Source: Sphingomonas sp. So64.6b (GTDB taxonomy: Bacteria; Pseudomonadota; Alphaproteobacteria; Sphingomonadales; Sphingomonadaceae). Taken from it: DNA of 64,000 nt. This document shows positions 28,601 to 34,797 of the stretch, piece by piece. Both the position numbers and the translations under genes were made by a program. The first letter of the stretch is position 1; the number at the start of each line of letters is the position of its first letter. The DNA lies in contig NZ_CP048817.1 in NCBI RefSeq assembly GCF_014171475.1, positions 1,736,001-1,800,000 on the forward strand, written 5' to 3'. The notes under the pieces are model-generated. The model made no database searches, had not been told where the DNA came from, and saw only the letters and a program-made list of their open reading frames with translations.

Positions 28601-29058
28601 AAGCCCGGCACCAGGCCGGCCTCGATCGGGAAGGAGGCGAGCAAGCTCTGGCAGAAACCATGGATCGTCTGGATGCGAATCCCGCCGCCGGGCGCATCGA
28701 GCACCTTGGCGAACAAGGTTCGTGCGCGTTCGGCAAGCGCGTCATCGGGCTTTTCGCCCAGCGCGCCGAGATCGCTGAACAAGGCCGATCTTGGCATGCG
28801 CACCCAGGCCGCCAGCCGCTGGCTGATCCGCCCGGCCATTTCCGCCGCCCCCGCCTTGGTGAAAGTCAGGCACAGGATCGCGCCGGGATCGACGCCCCGC
28901 AGCAACAGGCGGAACACCCGCGCCGCGAGTACTTGCGTCTTGCCGGTGCCGGCCGAGGCCGACAGCCAGACATGCGTGCTTGGGTCGCTCGCGCGCGCCT
29001 GATTGTCCTTGAGGACCGGAAGCGGGCGGTTATCCACGCTCACGGCCATACCATTCAT
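25633..29058 (-). CDS. addA: double-strand break repair helicase-nuclease AddA
   Basis: A 1141-residue AddA, the helicase/nuclease subunit that with AddB resects double-strand breaks for RecA loading. Walker A is WLSASAGTGKTQVLAARVF (near residue 38). UvrD-like motifs follow: ILCLTFTKAGAAEMAGRI, ILIDEAQDTNPRQW (motif II), FTVGDYKQAIFGFQG (motif III) and VRVMTAHGAKGLQAP (motif V). The C-terminal RecB-type nuclease shows IRVIDFKTGRHAP (catalytic Asp-x-Lys) with a preceding GRLIHALFE. The 5' end overlaps addB by 29 bp; an internal Met at 29049 is an alternative start. The overlap implies translational coupling and equal subunit supply. Confidence 0.97.
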   Translation of the reverse strand: MNGMAVSVDNRPLPVLKDNQARASDPSTHVWLSASAGTGKTQVLAARVFRLLLRGVDPGAILCLTFTKAGAAEMAGRISQRLAAWVRMPRSALFSDLGALGEKPDDALAERARTLFAKVLDAPGGGIRIQTIHGFCQSLLASFPIEAGLVPGFRPLEAREESVLARETLAEMLVDAGQHAIDTVGALSLRLGEGEAEHFLRESARSLASLQELPIDLQPFLRRQLDLPEGNIEAAIAEACDDCVFDHETLDAIGGFNASWGTKSGIERAGLVSAWLDRSPVERAATLGELNKIWAKADLDIRSFGKGQAPQEPDYADLATGMYDYCSALLQMRVHGAYADLLADALTVGRDYAKAYALAKRRIGAVDFDDLIHSVVELLAQPGMGEWVRYKLDQVTEHILIDEAQDTNPRQWAIVAALAEEFFSGLGVHGERVRTLFTVGDYKQAIFGFQGTDPIFFRAAEQRFLAKAEAIGDDGVPFERLSLTSSFRSTKPVLEFVDAAIDSIGDPGLGAIADRELHASEVAGPGTVTLWPPIVSGGSEEDAEGWIPDATRALATRIARTLKDWLYGSAPLMLESQGRPLRPEDVMILVKRRGELASLIVARLYAEGVPVAGVDRLRLNAPLSVQDLLAAIRFVLQPGDDLSLASLLVSPLIGWSQDDLMAAVPRGSGSLWAHLRRTQPTERLAPLLAMLARADIATPYQFLEELLSGPLDGRRKMLRRLGQEARDPIEELLNAALDFETQSTPSLQRFLDWFDRGDVEIVRDPSAPLDAVRVMTAHGAKGLQAPLVILADATADPSRTPTRVLKWAPDSGDAVPIFRPRKDEAGGPLADLLDQTARRELEEHWRLFYVAATRAEERLVIAGALGPMAKGVPPETSWYAASDRALASLGIEPSEEARHYAGRVPQKPVALKPKGTDRSSVSATLPDWVRRKAPVEARPPRPLAPSSLGEDMVADPPPSPAMRVAVERGRLIHALFERLPAVAPDMREISAERWLAGAGGVEKPADRAEIAKTVLAVLDDPIFADLFGPESLAEAPIAAVVANGVVVSGTVDRLLVTDRKIRVIDFKTGRHAPMMLAEVPSYHLRQMAAYREALAAIFPDRVIEAALLYTSGPTLFELPSGLLDAHKPGFVANEQSYAVGA

Positions 29059-31999
29059 CGCGGCGCATCAGCTGATCATAGTCGGCATAAGGCGCATATT
29101 CAGGGTGGAGCTTGGCGGTGAACGGCGCATCGCCGGTCAGCCATTCACGCACCGCCGCGGTGAAGTTGCGTGCGGCGACGGTGGTGAAATCGGCGGTCGG
29201 GATGCGGCCCCGCTTACCCTCGGGATCGACCGGGCTTTCGACATAACCGAACTTGCCGTTCTTGCGCGAAAGCGACCAATATTCGAACGCATCCGCCCGG
29301 CCCCTGGCATCGGCGAACCCGCCATGTTCGGCGATCAGGCCAAGCAGGCCAAGCTGCAGGCTATAGCCTTCCGCAACCGCTGCGGCGGAAGGCGGCTTGC
29401 CGGTCTTGTAGTCGATGATCGCCAGCCCTCCGCCGGGCAGGCGATCAACCCGGTCGAACTTGCCGGTCAGCGTGACGCCGGCGATCTCGCATTTGCCGTC
29501 CTGCTCGACCGCGACCAAGGTGCGCCCTTCCGCGATATGGCGCGCCGTTTCCGCGACGATCCAGTCGATCGCCTCGATCAGGCGCGGCTGCCACAATGCC
29601 TGCATCAACGGATGCGCATCGGCGAGCATGGTCAGCGCACGCGCGTGAAGCTTGGTCGGGTCGCACTGATCCTGACGCGCCCAAGTTTCGAGCACCTCAT
29701 GCACCGCGCTGCCGCGCCATGCCGCGCTGGGATCGGCATCGACCGGATCGAGCGGCATCAAACGCAGGATGCGCTTGGCATAGAAAGCATAGGGGTCGGC
29801 CTTGAGCCGATCGACATCGGTTACCGCGATGCGTTTCGGGCGCAGTTCGGCCGGTGGCGACGGCGCGGGTTGGGATTCGGGCAAATGTTCGCCCGGGTCG
29901 TCAAGCGCGCGGTTCCAACCTTCCAGCTCCACCGCGCGTTCGAAACGGTCGCCGGCCAGCGCCTGGAGCCGCAACCAGAAGCGCGAGGCGATCGCCGGCG
30001 ACTTCGCATCGCGTCGCGCCCGGGTGAGCAGTGCGCCCGGCGCACCCAGCGCGCTGGCGAGATCATGCGCCGATACGCCGACGCGGCGTTCCAGCCCGGG
30101 CAAACCAAGCTCGCTCCGGATCCGCGGCGCGAGCCAGGGATCGGGTGCGGGCTGGCCCGGCCAGGTGCCTTCGTTCAACCCGCCAAGGATCATCAAATCG
30201 GCGGTTTGCAGTCGTGCTTCGATCAGGCCGTAGATCGCCAGCCGGGGATGCCCGCCTTGCGGCGGTCGCACCGCAACTTCGTCCATCAATGTCTTGAGCA
30301 ACGGCGCGAGGCTTTCGGGCTCGATCAGCGCCGGGCCATTTGCCGCCTGCGCTTCCAACTCGGCGAGCAGTTCGGCCGCAGCGCGCCCCGCCGGACCGCC
30401 CCACAGCGCATCGCCGCACAAAGCTTGTGCCGTTTCGCGCAGAGCGGCGACCATCGCTGGCAAAGGTTGCGCGCCGCCGGCAAACATCGCCTCGATCGGC
30501 GCCAGCAGCGCGCGCGCTTCAGGCCACCATATCGCCGCTTCGGCGCGGCGTTTTTCCTCTCTTTCGGGTGCCTCGGCAAGATGCGCGTCGATCCCCGTCA
30601 ATCCAGCGGCCGGACGTGGTCCGCGCAACACCCGATCGAGACTACGCGCGCCATCGAGCCATGCCGTCCGCCCTTCGCCGAACCGGACCAGCGGATGTTT
30701 GAGCAATGCGAGCAGCGCAAGCGGCGCGAAGCGCTGTACTGCCGCCTCGGCCAGCGCGGTCAGCAAGGTGCCCGATGGCAGGATCGACAGGGGTCGACCG
30801 GCAGTGTCGTCGATCTCGATCCCCCAGCGCCCGAGGTGCGCGGCCACCCGCCGCGCCAGCGCGCGATCGGGCGTGACCAGTGCAGCGGTCTTGCTTTCGG
30901 TCTCCAGCACCTCGCGCAAGGCCAGCGCGATCGCCTGTGCCTCTTCCGCGGGGGTAGCCAGTTCGGCCGCGACGATCCCAGATAATCGACGCTGATCCGC
31001 ATCGAGCGTGGTCCATTTGCCGGTGAATTCGGCCGGAGCGAGCGCATTGGCGATGGCGCGGCCACGCGCGATGGTTGCGTCATGTCCGCCGCCCTCGCGC
31101 CACACGCTGAACTCGCCGCGATTGACGCTCATTCGTTCGAGCAGCAGCTTCATATGAAATTGCGGATGAGTCTCGATCGAGCGACGACGCTGGCCCGTCG
31201 CCGGATCGGGTTTGTGCGGACCGAGTGCGAGCCATTCGCTCTCGTCCATCTCAAGCGCGAGATCGGCGAGCACCACCATGCCCTGCGGCAGTTCCGACAC
31301 GCAACGCATCAACTGCGCCACCGCAGGTGCGCTGTCGGTGATGCCGGCCGCGCATACGAAGCCGGCGGGCGGTTCGCCGCGCCAGCGACCAGCGAGGCGT
31401 CCCAGCAACAGGGAGCGCCGGTTAGCAAGGTCGATGCGTCCCAGCGCCTTGAGTTCCGCCGGCCAGCGATCGATCACCGTGCCGAACAGCGCCAGCGCCT
31501 TTTGCCAATGGTTGGACAATTCCTGCGTCAGTTCCAGTTCGCGCAGCTTGGCCGGCGCAATATCCTCCACCAACAGTTGATCGAGCGTGCGCGCCAGTTC
31601 CCCGGCGAGCCGCACCGCCTCGGCCGCGTCGACCGGCTGGCCGGCGCGTGCGCGCTCCTCCGACACCAGTCGCGCGAGGATCATCCGGCGCTGCAAGGGC
31701 GCTACCGCTGGTGGCACCGGATCGAGACCATCTGCGGGATCGAGCGCCGCGCCTGCCGCCTCGTCGAGTGACGGATCGCCGATCGCTACCAGCCGAGGCA
31801 ACAACAGGCCGCCACCACTCGCGCGGACAAAGGCATCGGTCAGCGCGCGTTTGGCGCGATTATTGGGTAGCAGCACGAGGCCACGCGCGAGCCCCATCGG
31901 CTCACCGCCGAAGCGTTTGATTAGTCCTGCCGTCAGTGCATCGGCAAAGGCCCGGTGCGCCGGGATCGTATAGAGGCTGGGCTTGCGGCCCTCACCCAT
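29030..31999 (-). CDS. addB: double-strand break repair protein AddB
   Basis: A 989-residue AddB of the alphaproteobacterial type. The protein has an inactive helicase-like core (VLLPNNRAKRALTDAFV in place of a Walker A, LMILGGLNEGTWPGQP typical of AddB, and EEAQAIALALREVLE) and an active C-terminal nuclease: GSAVHEVLETWAR, then LAIIDYKTGKPPSAAAVAEG with the catalytic Asp-Tyr-Lys, then LQLGLLGLIA. It scans DNA for recombination hotspots and cuts the other strand. It overlaps murU by 8 bp upstream and addA by 29 bp downstream, so the chain is translated as a unit. Confidence 0.96.
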   Translation of the reverse strand: MGEGRKPSLYTIPAHRAFADALTAGLIKRFGGEPMGLARGLVLLPNNRAKRALTDAFVRASGGGLLLPRLVAIGDPSLDEAAGAALDPADGLDPVPPAVAPLQRRMILARLVSEERARAGQPVDAAEAVRLAGELARTLDQLLVEDIAPAKLRELELTQELSNHWQKALALFGTVIDRWPAELKALGRIDLANRRSLLLGRLAGRWRGEPPAGFVCAAGITDSAPAVAQLMRCVSELPQGMVVLADLALEMDESEWLALGPHKPDPATGQRRRSIETHPQFHMKLLLERMSVNRGEFSVWREGGGHDATIARGRAIANALAPAEFTGKWTTLDADQRRLSGIVAAELATPAEEAQAIALALREVLETESKTAALVTPDRALARRVAAHLGRWGIEIDDTAGRPLSILPSGTLLTALAEAAVQRFAPLALLALLKHPLVRFGEGRTAWLDGARSLDRVLRGPRPAAGLTGIDAHLAEAPEREEKRRAEAAIWWPEARALLAPIEAMFAGGAQPLPAMVAALRETAQALCGDALWGGPAGRAAAELLAELEAQAANGPALIEPESLAPLLKTLMDEVAVRPPQGGHPRLAIYGLIEARLQTADLMILGGLNEGTWPGQPAPDPWLAPRIRSELGLPGLERRVGVSAHDLASALGAPGALLTRARRDAKSPAIASRFWLRLQALAGDRFERAVELEGWNRALDDPGEHLPESQPAPSPPAELRPKRIAVTDVDRLKADPYAFYAKRILRLMPLDPVDADPSAAWRGSAVHEVLETWARQDQCDPTKLHARALTMLADAHPLMQALWQPRLIEAIDWIVAETARHIAEGRTLVAVEQDGKCEIAGVTLTGKFDRVDRLPGGGLAIIDYKTGKPPSAAAVAEGYSLQLGLLGLIAEHGGFADARGRADAFEYWSLSRKNGKFGYVESPVDPEGKRGRIPTADFTTVAARNFTAAVREWLTGDAPFTAKLHPEYAPYADYDQLMRRDEWYGRERG

Positions 32000-32753
32000 C
32001 AGCCAACATCGCTTCGGTTTTCGCGATGGCTCCCGGCGTGCCGACGTCGAACCACAGCCCTTGATGGACCAGCCCGTAAGCCCGGCCCGCAGCGATTGCG
32101 CGTTCCCAGAACAGCATGGTCGAGAATGGCCCTTCCGGCCAATCGGCGATCACCCGCGGTGAGAGGATCTGCACGCCGGTATAGACGAACGGCGCGATCT
32201 TGCCCGGCTGGCGCCGTCCGAGGATGCGTCCATCGGGCGCGACGCGGAAATCGCCTTGACCCGAATGGCAATGCGCACGCGCCTGCGGCACGAGCAGCAA
32301 GAGCGCATCCATCTTGTCATCGTCCCAGCGCGCGGCGAGCGCACGGATCGCGTCGGTCGGCCCGTCGATCCACAAATTATCCGAATTGACCACCACGAAC
32401 GGCTGGTCGCCGATCAGGTCGCGCGCCTGGACGATGCCACCGCCGGTCTCCATCAACTTGCCGCGTTCATCGGACACGACCACGTCGATACCCTTTACGC
32501 GGTTCTTGAGATGCGCCTCGAGCGCATCGGCGAGATAATGGACATTGACCACCGCCCGTTTGACGCCGGCCGAGCGCAACCGGTCGAACACATGGTCAAG
32601 CAACGCCTTGCCGCCAACTTCGACCAGCGGCTTGGGTCGCGTCGCGGTCAGCGGACGCATGCGCTTGCCGAGCCCCGCCGCCATGACCATCGCGGTTTCG
32701 GGCACATGCCCGCCCGGATCGGGGCGGATGGCCAGCGTGCGCTTCAGACTCAT
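31992..32753 (-). CDS. murU: nucleotidyltransferase, N-acetylmuramate-1-phosphate uridylyltransferase-like
   Basis: A 253-residue sugar-phosphate nucleotidyltransferase. The N-terminal signature MVMAAGLGKRMRPLTATRPKPLVEVGG is the nucleotide-binding loop, followed by VVVNSDNLWIDGPTDA (metal-binding Asp), ETGGGIVQA and the terminal GLWFDVGTPGAIAKTEAML. In Pseudomonas, MurU makes UDP-MurNAc from MurNAc-1-phosphate in the cell-wall recycling bypass. Here it directly follows amgK with an ATGA overlap, which supports the same role. It overlaps addB by 8 bp. The symbol rests on family and neighbour; other NDP-sugar transferases look similar. Confidence 0.88.
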   Translation of the reverse strand: MSLKRTLAIRPDPGGHVPETAMVMAAGLGKRMRPLTATRPKPLVEVGGKALLDHVFDRLRSAGVKRAVVNVHYLADALEAHLKNRVKGIDVVVSDERGKLMETGGGIVQARDLIGDQPFVVVNSDNLWIDGPTDAIRALAARWDDDKMDALLLLVPQARAHCHSGQGDFRVAPDGRILGRRQPGKIAPFVYTGVQILSPRVIADWPEGPFSTMLFWERAIAAGRAYGLVHQGLWFDVGTPGAIAKTEAMLADG

Positions 32754-33733
32754 TGGCTGATCGTCATCGGGTCACCACGCATGTCGGTCGGGATATTCGC
32801 GTCGAACCAGGCCGCGACCGGCGCCAGTGCCGGGTGCGCCAAATCATGTTCGAGATAACGCCACACACGCGGGCACATGCCCGGATAACGCGGTTTGCCG
32901 TCGCGTTTCCACAGTCGCGTGAAGATGCCGATGATCTTCGCGTTCCGCTGTGCGCCGAGTACATGATAGGCGGTGTCGAAATCATCGCCGACGCCAGTGA
33001 TCCGCCGATAACGATCGAGCATCACCGCCTCCAGCGCGGGTGGCACATCGCGCCGCGCATCCTGCAACAGAGAGACGAGGTCATAGGCTGGATGCCCGGC
33101 CAGCGCATCCTGGAAATCGAGCAAACCGAGCGTCTCGCTGCCGCCTTCGACCGCGGCGCCGATCAGCATCAGGTTTTCGGCATGATAATCGCGCAGCACG
33201 GTCACGCGCGGCCCGGCCAATGTGCTGGCCAGCACCTGGTCCCATGCATCGCGGTAACCGGCGAGGTCGGCATCGATGCCGATCGCCGGGCAATACCATT
33301 CGGTGAGCAAGCCCGCCTCGCGGTGAAGTTCGGACAAATTATAAGCCGGCAACGGCCCCGCTTCATGATCGCGCAGCCGGATCAGCACGTCGATCGCCGC
33401 TTCGTAGAGCCTGAGTTCGCTCTCCGGCGCGGCATCGACCGTCTCGCGCATCCGTGCGTCACCGAAATCCTCGATCAGCACCAGGCCGTTATCGAGATCG
33501 ATGCCGTGGATCGTCGGTGCGGCAAAGCCGCGCTCGACCAGCCACCGCGCGATGGTGATGAATGGTTGCGGATCCTCATGCGGCGGCGGCGCATCCATCA
33601 GCACCGCACTGCGATCATGATCGACCACGCGGAAATACCGCCGGAACGATGCATCGCCGGCCAGCGGCAGGATCGATGCCTCCGCCCAGCCGATGCCGCG
33701 AAGAAAGTCGGCCGCGGCGGCCGGGGGATTCAT
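32750..33733 (-). CDS. amgK: sugar kinase of the aminoglycoside-phosphotransferase fold, AmgK-like
   Basis: A 327-residue kinase of the APH fold. Visible are the nucleotide region GDASFRRYFRVVDHDRSAVLMDAPPP, the hinge GLVLIEDFGDARMRE, the catalytic loop VLRDYHAENLMLIG (the HxxN variant of Brenner's motif) and the metal motif LGLLDFQDALAGHPAYDLVSL. In pseudomonads AmgK phosphorylates MurNAc and GlcNAc at C1, feeding MurU; the gene order amgK-murU here fits that. The ATG at 33733 overlaps the TGA of tsaE (ATGA); a Met four codons earlier is an alternative. The stop overlaps the murU start in the same way. Confidence 0.9.
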   Translation of the reverse strand: MNPPAAAADFLRGIGWAEASILPLAGDASFRRYFRVVDHDRSAVLMDAPPPHEDPQPFITIARWLVERGFAAPTIHGIDLDNGLVLIEDFGDARMRETVDAAPESELRLYEAAIDVLIRLRDHEAGPLPAYNLSELHREAGLLTEWYCPAIGIDADLAGYRDAWDQVLASTLAGPRVTVLRDYHAENLMLIGAAVEGGSETLGLLDFQDALAGHPAYDLVSLLQDARRDVPPALEAVMLDRYRRITGVGDDFDTAYHVLGAQRNAKIIGIFTRLWKRDGKPRYPGMCPRVWRYLEHDLAHPALAPVAAWFDANIPTDMRGDPMTISQ

Positions 33734-34188
33734 ATCAGGTGCCATCGCGCCTTCCATGCCGCCGGGACCCGCGCTGTCAAGGCGCGCGCGCCATCGGGCA
33801 TGATCTCCAGGGTGAGTGCCAGCGCATGCGGCCAATATCCGGGCGCACGTTCCGGCCATTCGACGATCAGCAGCGAATCGGATGCCGCGTCGTCGAGGCC
33901 CAGTTCTTCCATCTCGTCACGGTGTTCGATGCGATAGAGATCGACATGCAGGACAGGCAAACGCACCTCGGGCGGTGCATAGGGCTGCACGATCGCGAAA
34001 CTCGGACTGGGCGCCTCGCCGGCCAGCCCGAGCGCGGACAGCAAACCGCGCGCGATGCTCGTCTTGCCCGCGCCGAGTGGACCGGCGAGCGTGATGACGT
34101 CGCCCGGTTGCACAAGCGCGGCAAGGCGGACACCGAGATCGTCGCTCGCGGCGGGATCGGCCAGCAAGGTCATATCGGGCACGCTCAA
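33730..34188 (-). CDS. tsaE: tRNA threonylcarbamoyladenosine biosynthesis ATPase TsaE
   Basis: A 152-residue TsaE, the ATPase that cycles the TsaBD complex installing t6A37 on ANN-decoding tRNAs. Walker A is in TLAGPLGAGKTSIARGLL (near residue 43), followed by SPSFAIVQPYAPPEVRLPVLHVDLYRIEH and the late LLIVEWPERAP motif. The outermost start is a TTG at 34188 that overlaps the ccdB stop; the ATG at 34173 (MTLLADPAA) is an equally likely start and matches the usual N terminus better. It belongs to the reverse-strand operon with amgK, murU, addB and addA. Neither start has a strong Shine-Dalgarno sequence, consistent with coupling to the upstream gene. Confidence 0.95.
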   Translation of the reverse strand: MSVPDMTLLADPAASDDLGVRLAALVQPGDVITLAGPLGAGKTSIARGLLSALGLAGEAPSPSFAIVQPYAPPEVRLPVLHVDLYRIEHRDEMEELGLDDAASDSLLIVEWPERAPGYWPHALALTLEIMPDGARALTARVPAAWKARWHLI

Positions 34189-34484
34189 TACCCGCTCAGC
34201 AACATGTCGATGGCTGCCATGATCGCATCCTGTTCGCTGGCCAGGGACGTGACACGCGGGCCGAGATGGCTCGATCGGATCGCCGCCGCATATTGCGTCA
34301 TCATCACCACCGCCTCGCCTTCTACATCGAATACCGGATTCAGCCGGCGAGCCGGCGGCGGCGCATTGCCGCGCCGGATAAGCGGTACTGTCAATCGAGT
34401 TTCAAGATCGTCCAGATAATCCGTCTGGCAGTCCAGCAGGAATCCGCCACCCCCGGGCAAATGATGCACGTCAAAACGGGCCAT
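34185..34484 (-). CDS. ccdB: CcdB-family toxin
   Basis: A 99-residue CcdB, a gyrase poison in the characterised members. The fold signatures are clear: ARFDVHHLPG at the start, LLDCQTDYLDDLETRLTVPL (the conserved V/L-D-x-Q-x-D segment), LNPVFDVEGEAVVMMTQ and a C-terminal helix DAIMAAIDMLLSGY. F-plasmid CcdB ends in Trp-Gly-Ile, with the Trp at the gyrase contact; here the end is Ser-Gly-Tyr, so activity on gyrase is not assured. Its ATG overlaps the ccdA stop (TGATG), and its own stop overlaps the TTG of tsaE. It is placed inside an otherwise conserved housekeeping operon. Confidence 0.9.
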   Translation of the reverse strand: MARFDVHHLPGGGGFLLDCQTDYLDDLETRLTVPLIRRGNAPPPARRLNPVFDVEGEAVVMMTQYAAAIRSSHLGPRVTSLASEQDAIMAAIDMLLSGY

Positions 34485-34741
34485 CAGAAGAGGCGAAATT
34501 CTTCAAGCGGCAGCCCGTTTTTCTCGACCCATTCGTTCGATGCCTGGAGCGCCGCCCGATTTTCTTCGAGCCACCGTCGGGCGCGCTCTTCCGAGACTTG
34601 TTTTTCAAGGCCTTGCTCGCAGGCGCGCGATATATTGATACCGAGTTCCTTCGCCTCATCGATCAACGCGGAATCGAGCGATACATTTGTCGGCCGGCGA
34701 AATGCGGTTCGCGTTTCGCGAAGGCTGGATCTGGGCATCAT
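34484..34741 (-). CDS. ccdA: CcdA-family antitoxin
   Basis: An 85-residue antitoxin. The N-terminal ribbon-helix-helix part (RRPTNVSLDSALIDEAKELG with NISRACEQGLE) would bind its own promoter, and the C-terminal tail (RARRWLEENRAALQASNEWV with EKNGLPLEEFRLF) is the CcdB-binding segment, intrinsically disordered in homologues. Two Met codons in a row occur at 34741 and 34738, with GGAG five bases upstream. It overlaps ccdB by the TGATG junction, the usual coupled TA arrangement. A near-consensus promoter and a CATAT-A-ATATG palindrome sit just upstream, inside the end of divL, so the pair is probably autoregulated. Confidence 0.92.
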   Translation of the reverse strand: MMPRSSLRETRTAFRRPTNVSLDSALIDEAKELGINISRACEQGLEKQVSEERARRWLEENRAALQASNEWVEKNGLPLEEFRLF

Positions 34742-34758
34742 TATAGCTCCGGAAGGCT

Positions 34759-34793
34759 GCACATATAATATGCGCATTGGCCAGCGCATGCAA
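34759..34793 (-). promoter_or_regulatory. ccdAB promoter and putative operator
   Basis: On the reverse strand TTGCAT (34788-34793) and TATTAT (34765-34770) are separated by exactly 17 bp, a good sigma-70-type promoter. The -10 box lies within a palindrome, GCACATATAATATGCGC (34759-34775), with one mismatched pair. A ribbon-helix-helix antitoxin bound there would block RNA polymerase. The element begins 5 bp after the divL stop. Confidence 0.65.
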
Positions 34794-34797
34794 ATAC

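Noticed and set aside
25654..30985. Several long forward frames over addA and addB
   Set aside because: Arg/Gln-rich shadows of the repair genes, lacking ribosome binding sites and motifs.
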